Positions 1-7,211 of a DNA stretch of 18,165 nt are shown here, piece after piece; position 1 is the stretch's first letter; each line of letters starts with the position of its first letter. The stretch lies in contig SCQA01000047.1 in the NCBI GenBank assembly GCA_004298725.1, positions 1-18,165 of the forward strand, in the 5' to 3' direction. Below the pieces are notes generated by a model that had not been told where the DNA came from, searched no databases, and saw nothing but the letters and a program-made list of their open reading frames with translations. A program made the position numbers and the translations under genes. Source of the DNA: a bacterium (GTDB lineage Bacteria; Desulfobacterota; GWC2-55-46).

Positions 1-498
1 ACCGTGGCCATGACATTAACGGCCAACCTCGCGATAAAACGCTGGGGCATACACGCCGACAGGGTCGGAAACATCAAGGTCGTGCGCCTTACCTCAAAAC
101 TTATAGCCATACTGCCGCTTATGTGGCTTATCAACCTGAACCCGGTCTGGCTCTTCTTTGCCCAGCTTCTTTCAGGCTTTGCGTGGGCCGGTTTTAACCT
201 TTCTACGGCCAACTTTGTTTATGACGCGTCCACCCCGGGCAAAAGGACGCGTTGCATAGCGTATTTCAACGTGCTAAGCGGCGTATCGCTCTGTCTTGGG
301 GCGCTGATAGGCGGCTGGCTCGCGCTTAGGCTTTCTTCAAGCATATTCACGTATTCCATAATGAACATAATTCTTATCTCAGCCGTTTTAAGGCTTGTAA
401 TAGCGTACCTCATGCCGTTTAACATCAAAGAGGTGCGCGATGTTGAAAAAATAAGAAGCCACCAGCTTGTGCTAAGCATGCTGAAAATAAAAGAGTAG
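1..498 (+). CDS. MFS transporter, C-terminal part (5'-truncated by window edge)
   Basis: The reading frame is open from base 1 to a TAG at 496-498, giving 165 residues. The 5' part lies outside the window, and the GTG at 4 is probably internal. The residues form about four to five hydrophobic helices. Near the start is an MFS loop motif of the W-G-x-x-A-D-R-x-G type, which usually links helices 8 and 9 in the C-terminal half or helices 2 and 3 in the N-terminal half. A glycine-rich helix (SGVSLCLGALIGGWLA) and a last helix ending in a short basic/acidic tail follow. This fits the C-terminal half of a 12-helix major facilitator pump in the inner membrane. The substrate cannot be told. It converges on the YfhO-family gene with 25 bp between the stops, and no clear terminator lies in that gap. 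Confidence 0.82.
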   Translation, partial: TVAMTLTANLAIKRWGIHADRVGNIKVVRLTSKLIAILPLMWLINLNPVWLFFAQLLSGFAWAGFNLSTANFVYDASTPGKRTRCIAYFNVLSGVSLCLGALIGGWLALRLSSSIFTYSIMNIILISAVLRLVIAYLMPFNIKEVRDVEKIRSHQLVLSMLKIKE

Positions 499-523
499 CT
501 TTCAGATGAATTACGTTCTTTTG

Positions 524-3310
524 TCACATAACGGAAGAACTGCCACGCCCTCCCCGCTTTCGCGGCAAAACCATAACTATCACCGCTATAAGGGAAAGCG
601 TGAACAAGACAACACCCGCCTTGAAGCTGTGCGGCATATAGCGAAAAACCACCGTGTTTTTCCCTTGTTTAAGTAGAACGCCGCGTATAACCCCGCCCAC
701 CTTATATATGGCGGAGGGCTTGCCGTTAACATAAGCCGTCCAGCCTCGCGCCGCGGTATCGCTAAACACCAAAAGGCCGGCTCTGCCATACCCTGTTTCT
801 ATTACCGCCTTATTGGCCCCGTATTCTTTTATAACCGCCTCTTTAATGCCGTCTCTGCCGCCTCGCGCGCCCACGTTAAAAAGTGCTTTATCCAGCGTAA
901 TATTCGCAGCCGCCGGGTCTGCCTTTTCTATCCGCGTAATTGCCTCGGCTTCGAGGTCCGCCACAAATGCCCGCGGAAAGGCATAAGGATTTTCATAAAC
1001 CCTGACCTCTTTGTCGTATATAAGCGGCAGGTTGTATCTTGAGCCTTTATTAAGGTCGACTTCCGGCGGCATAAGTATATACCTTACGCCCATAAGCGAG
1101 TAATCCGGCAACCGCGCCGTTATATCCTTTTCAACGCCCTTATTTGCCATTTTATAGTGCCTGCCTATCTTTTCGTCATGGTTTAGCGTTATCCACTGAG
1201 GCATTCCGGTAAACCAAAGGGCGGAACCTTCCCTCTCGACGTTGGCTATGTCGTCAACAAGCAGGCTGTTGTTTCTGAAGTCTTTATACTCTTTTGAGAC
1301 AAGCGCGTTAATATAGCGCAGGTCATACAAGCCGACGCTTCCCGCGTAATTCGGCATAAGTATGCCGTAGCCCCCCATTACGCGATAGCTTCCTTCCCTG
1401 CCCTTTAAGAACGATATGTACGGCGGCTCGTTCTTAAACGGGTTAAACCTTTCAGGAAAGCCGTTTGGAGACATGGCGTCCATCTTAAGAAATGCCGCAA
1501 GAAATATTACGGACATAACGCCTGCGGCAAAACAGCGGGCCTTTTCCTTCTTTATCAAAAATAAAAATGCCGCCGTCAGGCCGATAACCGCGAGCGCCAG
1601 CTTATAATAAATCCAGTCGTATGCGTAACCTCGCGGAACATTCCACCACAGCTCAACCATGCCGAGGGCTATTAAGCCGTATATGCCAATTCCTTTTTTC
1701 ATGTAAACCGTAATCAGCGCGCCGGCAATCACAAGCACAAGGAATGCAAACGCCTGAGCCAGCACAATTGACGGCACCGCGTACGGAGCGAGCAGTTCGC
1801 CGAAAAACGCGCGGCGGTTTATAGCCATGTCTATTATGCCGGGTAGCGGAGCAGTAGCCATGAACGCCGCTAAAACAACAACGACAATAAGCGGCAAATA
1901 CAAAAGCCTGTTTTTTTTAATGCTTATTCTTTCTTCAGCGCGCCCCTTCAGCAATAATTCCCCTGAGTCCATTATCGCCTGCAGAGCGAACGCTCCGGCG
2001 CACGCGAACGCGAACACCCAAGCCGGGCCGGCCCAACGCGGGCTCCATGCCTGATCAAAAAAAGGCAGATAACCGAGCCAAACAAACGGCGCGACACCGA
2101 AATTTTTAAGGATTATAGACAAGCCGAACGCGAAAAAGAACATAAGCGCCGCGTATTCCTTAAGCCCCCGGCGATAAAACGCCGTAAAAACCCCGGTTAC
2201 TATTAAAAAAACCGGCAATATGCCGGTGTATCCGCCAAGGTAATCCCACGCGCCTTTTGTGGCAAAAACCCGGTAGTAGCCTTCCCCGCGGCCGTAGCCA
2301 TTTTTTACGTTCACAAGAACTTCCGGCAGTATGGACGGGTCCGCCGGCATCTCGGTTGCCGCGGGCGTAAAAACGGCAAACGCGCGAAGCCAGTTGCCTG
2401 AGAATTGAACGCCTATGCCCGCACCCGCCTGATGCACATGATAACCGTAATAAACATTTTCAATAAACGGAATTATAAGAGGAGCGGCAAGGCACAGCCC
2501 TATTAAAAGGGCCACAGCGGCCTTGAGCCACGCGCTTAAAAGGCAAGAAACAGCCGCACCGTAAAGATGAATCGTCCTGAATGCGATATAAGCCGCGCTC
2601 AAATAAAGCGCGTACAAAGCCGCCTCCGGCTGGCCGGCGAGCATGACAAGGGCGTAGCTTGCGCCTAAAAGGGCGATTTCACTTTTACCCGTTTTTCGCG
2701 CAAACAATTCGGTGAAGTACATTACAGCCGGAATAGTCATGGCTACATTGGCAAACTGCTCAAGATTTACAAACCATATTAGCGTGCCTCCAAACATATA
2801 AAACAAGCCGCCAAGAAGCGACGGCGCCGAAGCAAGGCCGCATAACGCGAGAAACAGATAAGTAAAAAAACCGGCTATAACAAGCCTGCCCAAATAAAAA
2901 AAATCCCACGCCTCAACCGGCATTATATTTTCAATTATTTGATACGGAAATAGCGCCCTTGAGGAATAATCCGCCAAGAGCGGCGTACCTGCGCCCTGAT
3001 GCGCGTTCCACAGCGGAAACTCGCCTCTTTTGTAAATGTCGCCGACGGTTTTGTTTATTGGCCATTCGTAATAGGCCGGGGTAGGAAGGTCGACATTAAA
3101 GCTGTTTTTCGCAAGCCTGCCTTTATATCCGTAAGGCCAGCCATTTACAAGGCCGTTTGGCTGATACATATCGGGCTGAAGCGTCTTAGAGCCGAATACC
3201 ACCGGAGCAAATATCAAGGCTACGGCGGAAATATAAAATATTAAGGCCAGAAAATGTCTGTTGGCGGGGCTTTTGGGCATAATTTTTTTGAAGGCCGCCG
3301 CATGCGGCAA
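524..3310 (-). CDS. YfhO-family polytopic membrane protein
   Basis: The product is 928 residues. About a dozen hydrophobic helices fill roughly residues 20-610, and a soluble, probably extracytoplasmic region (about 620-890) precedes a last helix and a basic tail. The sequence resembles YfhO (Pfam 'bacterial membrane protein YfhO'): an early DYSSRALFPYQ segment, the Y-x-F-G-G-x-x-x-W-F-x-N loop after the third or fourth helix, and a C-terminal beta region with G-W-x-A-Y-V-N-G-K that is typical of the family. YfhO proteins are GT-C-like; Bacillus YfhO takes part in glycosylating lipoteichoic acid, so a role in cell-surface glycosylation is inferred. The TTG start lies two codons after an in-frame TAA. 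An ATG at 3280 (918 residues) is the alternative; neither has a well-spaced ribosome site. It lies 22 bp downstream of the U32 gene, so the two are probably co-transcribed. Confidence 0.82.
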   Translation of the reverse strand: MPHAAAFKKIMPKSPANRHFLALIFYISAVALIFAPVVFGSKTLQPDMYQPNGLVNGWPYGYKGRLAKNSFNVDLPTPAYYEWPINKTVGDIYKRGEFPLWNAHQGAGTPLLADYSSRALFPYQIIENIMPVEAWDFFYLGRLVIAGFFTYLFLALCGLASAPSLLGGLFYMFGGTLIWFVNLEQFANVAMTIPAVMYFTELFARKTGKSEIALLGASYALVMLAGQPEAALYALYLSAAYIAFRTIHLYGAAVSCLLSAWLKAAVALLIGLCLAAPLIIPFIENVYYGYHVHQAGAGIGVQFSGNWLRAFAVFTPAATEMPADPSILPEVLVNVKNGYGRGEGYYRVFATKGAWDYLGGYTGILPVFLIVTGVFTAFYRRGLKEYAALMFFFAFGLSIILKNFGVAPFVWLGYLPFFDQAWSPRWAGPAWVFAFACAGAFALQAIMDSGELLLKGRAEERISIKKNRLLYLPLIVVVVLAAFMATAPLPGIIDMAINRRAFFGELLAPYAVPSIVLAQAFAFLVLVIAGALITVYMKKGIGIYGLIALGMVELWWNVPRGYAYDWIYYKLALAVIGLTAAFLFLIKKEKARCFAAGVMSVIFLAAFLKMDAMSPNGFPERFNPFKNEPPYISFLKGREGSYRVMGGYGILMPNYAGSVGLYDLRYINALVSKEYKDFRNNSLLVDDIANVEREGSALWFTGMPQWITLNHDEKIGRHYKMANKGVEKDITARLPDYSLMGVRYILMPPEVDLNKGSRYNLPLIYDKEVRVYENPYAFPRAFVADLEAEAITRIEKADPAAANITLDKALFNVGARGGRDGIKEAVIKEYGANKAVIETGYGRAGLLVFSDTAARGWTAYVNGKPSAIYKVGGVIRGVLLKQGKNTVVFRYMPHSFKAGVVLFTLSLIAVIVMVLPRKRGGRGSSSVM

Positions 3311-3332
3311 ACCGCCTTAGCAAGCAAAGCGT

Positions 3333-4337
3333 TTACTTTACCAGATACGGCCCAAGCGTTTCTTTCGTGCCTTCAAACGCGGCAAGCGTTTTTTCGCTCC
3401 ACTGCGGTTTAACCGAATAAGACAGCGGGTTTTTATAATACGACTCCAGCGCCTCTTTCATTACGGTTGTTACCCCTGAAACATACGCCTTGGTCCTTTG
3501 TCTGCCTTCTATTTTGAATGCCGACACGCCGGCCTCGATAAGGCACGGAAGTATCCCTATAACATTTAACGACTCAGGGTCTTCAATGGCGTAAGTAACG
3601 GTTCCGTCGGGCATAACATAGCGCCCCTTACAGCACGTTGGGTACGGGGACGACTCGCCTTTTTTAAGCCTGTTTAGCAGTACGCTATTGAGGGCTATTT
3701 CCATGCCGCCATCCTGCGTACCGGAAAACCTGACAAACCTCGAAGGAGAGCAAACGCCCTCGGTATTGGTGGAAACGCCCGTGACAAAAGACGACAGATA
3801 ACACCTGCCCTCTATGTTTATGCAAAGCCCTCCAAGCGCGAAGACTTCTATTTCAACGTCCGTACGCTCTTTAAGCGCTTTTATTTCGTCAACCGTAACA
3901 ACCCTTGGAAGAACAACCCTTTTTATGCCGAAGTGCCGCTTGTAAAAATTTATGCTTTCGTAATTCGACGCGCTCGCCTGCGTGCTAAGGTGCAAATTGG
4001 CGTCAGGGTATTTATCGCGTGCGTACTTTAAAATTCCGATGTTGGCTATTATAATTGCGTCGGCCCCGAGCCTTACCGCCTTATCAACCGAAGAGTGCCA
4101 TGCGGAGCATGAATCAAGCTGAGGAAATGTATTGACTGCCACGTAAAAATGCCGCCCCTTGTCTTTCACGTAGCGTATGCCGCTCTCAAGCTCTTTAAGG
4201 GTAAAATTAAGGCCCTCGAAGTTCCTTGCGTTAGTCGCGTCGTTAAAACCGAGGTACACGGCGTCCGCGCCGGCGTCCACCGCGGCTTTTAAAGAAGCGA
4301 TATTTCCCGCTGGAGCTATTATTTCGGCCTTTTTCAT
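3333..4337 (-). CDS. ubiU: U32 family protein, UbiU-like iron-sulfur protein
   Basis: The 334-residue product has the U32 N-terminus (EIIAPAGN.SLKAAVDAGADAVYLG) and the signature near residues 170-200 (GLCINIEGRCYLS). Four cysteines, C172, C179, C196 and C235, are spaced x6, x16 and x38. As I recall, this matches the [4Fe-4S] ligands of E. coli UbiU (C169, C176, C193, C232; 331 residues), offset by three. UbiU works with UbiV and UbiT in oxygen-independent hydroxylation of ubiquinone precursors; other U32 members modify rRNA or tRNA. Neither UbiV nor UbiT is in the window, so UbiU-like is safer than a firm ubiU call. The ATG start has a clear AGGAG 4-5 bases upstream. It is the first gene of a likely pair with the YfhO-family gene. 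Confidence 0.85.
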   Translation of the reverse strand: MKKAEIIAPAGNIASLKAAVDAGADAVYLGFNDATNARNFEGLNFTLKELESGIRYVKDKGRHFYVAVNTFPQLDSCSAWHSSVDKAVRLGADAIIIANIGILKYARDKYPDANLHLSTQASASNYESINFYKRHFGIKRVVLPRVVTVDEIKALKERTDVEIEVFALGGLCINIEGRCYLSSFVTGVSTNTEGVCSPSRFVRFSGTQDGGMEIALNSVLLNRLKKGESSPYPTCCKGRYVMPDGTVTYAIEDPESLNVIGILPCLIEAGVSAFKIEGRQRTKAYVSGVTTVMKEALESYYKNPLSYSVKPQWSEKTLAAFEGTKETLGPYLVK

Positions 4338-4394
4338 AAAACTCCTATAAAGACAATGATTAGTGACGAGCGAAGAACAAATCCACTATTCATT

Positions 4395-4422
4395 GTAGTG
4401 CGAGGCTGAAGCCTCTCACTAC
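4395..4422. repeat. Palindromic element GTAGTG.GAGGCT, copy 1
   Basis: An almost perfect hairpin: GTAGTGCGAGGCT (4395-4407) pairs with AGCCTCTCACTAC (4410-4422) with one C/T mismatch and a 2-base loop. It lies between the U32 gene start and the hflX terminator. The core GTAGTGCGAGGC recurs at 6390-6401 with its inverse at 6455-6466, so it looks like a dispersed palindromic repeat rather than a gene-specific site. The surrounding 4338-4555 stretch holds no gene. Confidence 0.6.
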
Positions 4423-4504
4423 GAGTTTCCACCCCTGCCCTTACCTCACGCTGTTAATATTTAAGCCGCTTCAGTATAACAAAAACAGCAAGCTCAGACG
4501 AAAC

Positions 4505-4538
4505 AAAAAAATATGCCGGCCTCCTGCCATGACGGCAT
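4505..4538 (-). terminator. Rho-independent terminator of hflX
   Basis: Read on the minus strand, ATGCCG (4538-4533) pairs with CGGCAT (4518-4513) around a 14-base loop. One A and seven T residues (4511-4505) follow. It lies 18 bases past the hflX stop, in the right direction to end the hflX transcript. Confidence 0.6.
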
Positions 4539-4555
4539 GACGACACACGGCTTGT

Positions 4556-6241
4556 CTAATGAATAGTCTCTTCTTTACCTACTGCATAATCCGGCAAGCC
4601 CTCTCCGGGCCATAGCCTCATCTCAAGCTCTTTAAGAAGGTTTGCAAACGTTCCCTGTTTTATTGCCGAAACCGGCACGGCGTTAAACCTTGCGCATAGG
4701 TTCTTACAAACAACGGGGTCAATAAGGTCGGTCTTGTTAAAAACAAGTACCCTCGGTATGGAACTAAGCTCAAGCTCGTCTAAAATACCTTCAACCGTCT
4801 TTATGCGCCTTTCAAAATGAGCGCTGGATACGTCTACCAGATGAACTATAAGGTCGGCGTCCTGCATCTCTTCAAGTGTCGCCTTGAAGGCCTTGAGTAA
4901 ATCTTCCGGCAAATCTTTTATAAACCCCACGGTGTCCGTTATAACAGCGTCCTTTTCACGCGGAAAGCGAAGCCTGCGGGACGCCGTGTCAAGCGTCGCG
5001 AAGAGCTTGTTTTCCACAAGCGTCGCGCTCTTTGTAAGCGCGTTAAGAAGCGTGGACTTGCCGGCGTTAGTATAACCGGCTATTGAAATTATCGGCACGC
5101 CGCTTTCGCCTCTTTTTCTTCGCCGCTCGTAGCGGCCCCTGCTGAGGCTTTGAAGCTCTTTTTCAAGGTGCGTAATGCGGTCCTGCACCCGCCGTCTGTC
5201 CACCTCAAGTTTTGTCTCGCCCGGGCCTCTGCCTCCTATGCCGCCCATAAGCTTTGAAAGCGCCGAGCTTCTGCCCGTAAGCTTGGGAAGCATATACTTC
5301 AGCTGGGCAAGCTCGACTTGCACCTTACCGTCCCTTGAGTGCGCCCTGCGGGCGAATATGTCAAGGATAAGCTGGGTGCGGTCTATTACCTTAAGCTCGG
5401 TTATATCTCCAAGCTCCCTGATTTGCGTTGGAGTAAGCTCTTGGTCGAAAACCAGAATAGTCGCTTCGTTTTGCAGAGCCTTTATAATAACCTCTTTTAT
5501 TTTGCCCTTGCCCATGAGGTACTTCGGGTTGAGCCTCTCCGGCCTCTGGCAAACCGTGTCAAGCGGTATAACGCCGGCGGTCAGGGCAAGCTCTTTAAGC
5601 TCGTCAAGCGAGTCCGTCTGTTCGGCCTTTGACTTTGTCGAGACGCTTATAAGTATGGCCCTTTCTCTGCTATCTCTTACATCGCGCACCGAGGCGCGGC
5701 CCATTTCATCCTCAAGAGAGCGTATAAACTCGGCAAAATCCATGTCAAACGAGTGAAACGGAACACCGGGGAGCGCCTCAAACGCCTTGCCTTCGGGGTT
5801 ATAAGGAAGCGGATGCGCCGCGAAAATATCCGCCGGAAGGCCGTCTTCGGCTACGCCTATGGCTGTCATTACGTCAAGCCTTAAAAGCGCCATGTCGGTA
5901 AGGTCGTCTTGAGAGAGCGGCTCGTTTTTAAGGTGCGTATGCACGCAACGCACCCCGCGAAGCCTCTTTTTACCAAGCGGATAATCCGCGAGCGCGGGTA
6001 TGACTATTTCGCGGTCAGTGCCTATAATCACGGCTGTAACGACACCCTTGCGGTTTACTATTATGCCGAGCTGACGCTTTATTTCCCTTGAAACCCCGGC
6101 CATGTATCTGCCAAGCTCCGCGGTGACGAGCGCGTCCGTTGGAATTTTACGGTTATATATCCGCTCCACGGCCTTTAGCTGGCTTGATTTAAGGCCGGTG
6201 GTGTTTCCGTATATCTCTGCTATGGGGTATCTCCCTGACAC
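4556..6241 (-). CDS. hflX: GTPase HflX, long form with N-terminal extension
   Basis: The product is 561 residues; E. coli HflX is about 426. Residues about 190-380 carry the HflX domain and linker, including YLMGKGK, FDQELTP, DRTQLILDIFA and the GGIGGRGPGETKLE segment. The G domain has G1 GYTNAGKST (389-397), G2 FATLDT, G3 DTVGF (436-440), G4 NKTD (502-505) and G5 VSA (524-526). HflX binds the 50S subunit and splits stalled or stressed 70S ribosomes. The extra N-terminal ~180 residues contain H101-T-H103 ... S110 ... D113, close to a JAMM/MPN metal motif but one residue short and lacking the usual proline. The GTG start is fixed by an in-frame TGA three codons upstream (TGA AAT AAA GTG) and has little Shine-Dalgarno sequence. 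It is a single-gene unit with its own promoter-like site and terminator. Confidence 0.93.
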   Translation of the reverse strand: MSGRYPIAEIYGNTTGLKSSQLKAVERIYNRKIPTDALVTAELGRYMAGVSREIKRQLGIIVNRKGVVTAVIIGTDREIVIPALADYPLGKKRLRGVRCVHTHLKNEPLSQDDLTDMALLRLDVMTAIGVAEDGLPADIFAAHPLPYNPEGKAFEALPGVPFHSFDMDFAEFIRSLEDEMGRASVRDVRDSRERAILISVSTKSKAEQTDSLDELKELALTAGVIPLDTVCQRPERLNPKYLMGKGKIKEVIIKALQNEATILVFDQELTPTQIRELGDITELKVIDRTQLILDIFARRAHSRDGKVQVELAQLKYMLPKLTGRSSALSKLMGGIGGRGPGETKLEVDRRRVQDRITHLEKELQSLSRGRYERRRKRGESGVPIISIAGYTNAGKSTLLNALTKSATLVENKLFATLDTASRRLRFPREKDAVITDTVGFIKDLPEDLLKAFKATLEEMQDADLIVHLVDVSSAHFERRIKTVEGILDELELSSIPRVLVFNKTDLIDPVVCKNLCARFNAVPVSAIKQGTFANLLKELEMRLWPGEGLPDYAVGKEETIH

Positions 6242-6254
6242 TTTATTTCAAAAA

Positions 6255-6283
6255 AGTATATCACCTTGCAAACTATTTTAAAA
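6255..6283 (-). promoter_or_regulatory. hflX: Possible hflX promoter
   Basis: On the minus strand a TATACT hexamer (6260-6255; 5 of 6 to the sigma-70 -10 consensus) has a weak TTTTAA at -35 (6283-6278) with 17 bases between. It would give a very short leader before the GTG at 6241, consistent with the weak ribosome site. The call rests mainly on the -10 box. Confidence 0.35.
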
Positions 6284-6312
6284 GCGTCTTTAATGAACCA
6301 TACCCAGCGGCG

Positions 6313-6357
6313 TGTTGGCCACCAGTGGCATGTTGGCCACCAGTGGCATGTTGGCCA
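6313..6357. repeat. 18-bp tandem repeat, 2.5 copies
   Basis: The unit TGTTGGCCACCAGTGGCA occurs at 6313-6330 and 6331-6348, identical, followed by a 9-base partial copy at 6349-6357. Each unit holds the short inverted repeat GCCAC/GTGGC, so each can form a small hairpin. It lies in the 442-bp gene-free gap between hflX and the toxin-antitoxin pair. A small plus-strand frame across it (MLATSG repeated) looks like a by-product of the repeat, not a gene. Confidence 0.75.
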
Positions 6358-6389
6358 TTGGGGTCATTGTTTTTATTTTCGCATGTAAA

Positions 6390-6466
6390 GTAGTGCGAGG
6401 CGGTCGCCTCGCTGTTTTGTGCGCCCTTGCATTATTACAAGAAGCGTGGCTACTGCCTCGCACTAC
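6390..6466. repeat. Palindromic element GTAGTGCGAGGC, copy 2, with competing hairpins
   Basis: GTAGTGCGAGGC (6390-6401) and GCCTCGCACTAC (6455-6466) form a perfect 12-bp outer inverted repeat enclosing 53 bases. The left arm is also part of a tighter hairpin, GCGAGGCG (6395-6402) with CGCCTCGC (6405-6412) and a 2-base loop. The two pairings exclude each other. The same arm sequence occurs at 4395. It could be a small non-autonomous mobile element or REP-like repeat; no transposase is near. Confidence 0.6.
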
Positions 6467-6588
6467 AAAATTAGCAACAAGCCAGAGCTTGACTGTTTGA
6501 CTCTTTAGCCTTTTTCTGTTAAGTAGACAGAATAAATATTGATTCTTATCCTCAGCAGTTATAAAGCTTGTATCAGCGATTTTAAGAA

Positions 6589-6618
6589 TTGACTTAAAAC
6601 TTCATTAAATTATATAGT
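6589..6618 (+). promoter_or_regulatory. Promoter of the toxin-antitoxin operon
   Basis: TTGACT (6589-6594; 5 of 6 at -35) is followed after 18 bases by TATAGT (6613-6618; 5 of 6 at -10). An overlapping TATATA at 16 bases is an alternative. The region is AT-rich and sits 65 bases before the antitoxin start. Confidence 0.55.
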
Positions 6619-6630
6619 TACTGCATAAGC

Positions 6631-6658
6631 GTCTAACGCGGAAAAAACACTGTTAGAC
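6631..6658. promoter_or_regulatory. Candidate autoregulatory operator of the toxin-antitoxin operon
   Basis: A perfect inverted repeat, GTCTAAC (6631-6637) and GTTAGAC (6652-6658), is separated by 14 bases. The half-site centres are 21 bases apart, about two helical turns, as expected for a dimeric DNA-binding antitoxin. It lies just downstream of the promoter and before the ribosome site. Operator function is inferred from symmetry and position. Confidence 0.45.
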
Positions 6659-6683
6659 CATAAACAGGGGGGGGTGTTTTCCT

Positions 6684-6875
6684 ATGCAAGGCATACAATA
6701 TGTTACAGATGAAAAAGGTCAAAAAATAGCAGTGCAAATTAACCTAAAAAAATTTGGTGAAATATGGGAAGATTTTTTCGATAATCTACTTTCAAAGCAA
6801 CGCGCAGAGGAACCAAGGGAATCTATTAAATCCGTCAGGGAACGGCTAAAAAAACAAGGCAAATTGCATGTCTAA
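6684..6875 (+). CDS. Small antitoxin of a type II toxin-antitoxin pair
   Basis: The 63-residue acidic/basic protein has a short N-terminal beta-like segment (QYVTDEKGQKIAVQINLKKF) and then a helical charged C-terminus (residues about 27-60). It is the size and shape of RelB/Phd-like antitoxins that pair with RelE toxins. The call rests mostly on its position: its last 8 bases overlap the toxin start (ATG at 6868 within its final codons), which implies translational coupling. A run of eight G residues (6667-6674) followed by TG serves as the ribosome site, 9 bases before the ATG. It would neutralise the toxin and probably repress the operon through the upstream inverted repeat. Visibly more AT-rich than the flanking housekeeping genes, it is probably acquired. 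Confidence 0.75.
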   Translation: MQGIQYVTDEKGQKIAVQINLKKFGEIWEDFFDNLLSKQRAEEPRESIKSVRERLKKQGKLHV

Positions 6876-7128
6876 ATACTCAATAACTTTTGCCCGTTCC
6901 GCCAGAAAAGAAATAGAAGCTCTTGATGGGAAAGTAGTGAATGGGATCTTCCCTAAAATTGAAAATCTATCAATTGAACCTCGACCAGCGGGTTGTCGGA
7001 AATTAACTGGCAATAAACATCTCTGGCGGATAAGAGTTGTTGATTACCGTATTGTTTATACAATCGATGACAGTAGCAATCTCGTAGACATCATCGCTGT
7101 GCGTGACAGAAAAGAGGCATATAAATAA
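6868..7128 (+). CDS. RelE/ParE-family toxin (putative mRNA interferase)
   Basis: The 86-residue protein matches the RelE fold in length and pattern: an N-terminal strand and helix pair (YSITFARSARKEIEALD), the P-R-P-x-G-x-x-K-L loop (residues about 38-46), W-R-I-R-V-V-D-Y-R-I-V-Y-T-I strands and a C-terminal strand ending RDRKEAYK. RelE toxins cut mRNA in the ribosomal A site using basic residues and a C-terminal tyrosine or arginine. Here the arginines in WRIRVVDYR, R79/R81 and the late Y85 are candidates. ParE-type gyrase toxins share the fold, but the R-I-x-Y and VRDRKEAY pattern favours RelE. It overlaps the antitoxin by 8 bases. Confidence 0.88.
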   Translation: MSKYSITFARSARKEIEALDGKVVNGIFPKIENLSIEPRPAGCRKLTGNKHLWRIRVVDYRIVYTIDDSSNLVDIIAVRDRKEAYK

Positions 7129-7211
7129 TAAAAAGCAACCAATCTCTGCGTAATATCTCGCAAAACGACTGCGCTCCCAACGAGTTCAGGGCGTTCAGTA
7201 AAGGAATACCC

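Noticed and set aside
5175..5756. Plus-strand 193-codon frame inside hflX
   Set aside because: It is serine-rich and low in complexity, as antisense of coding DNA often is; hflX is certain on the other strand.
6313..6357. Possible CRISPR array
   Set aside because: The 18-bp units are directly adjacent with no spacers, and no cas gene is nearby.
6312..6500. Small plus-strand frame beginning with MLATSG repeats
   Set aside because: It is created by the 18-bp tandem repeat and the palindromic element; no ribosome site or known family.
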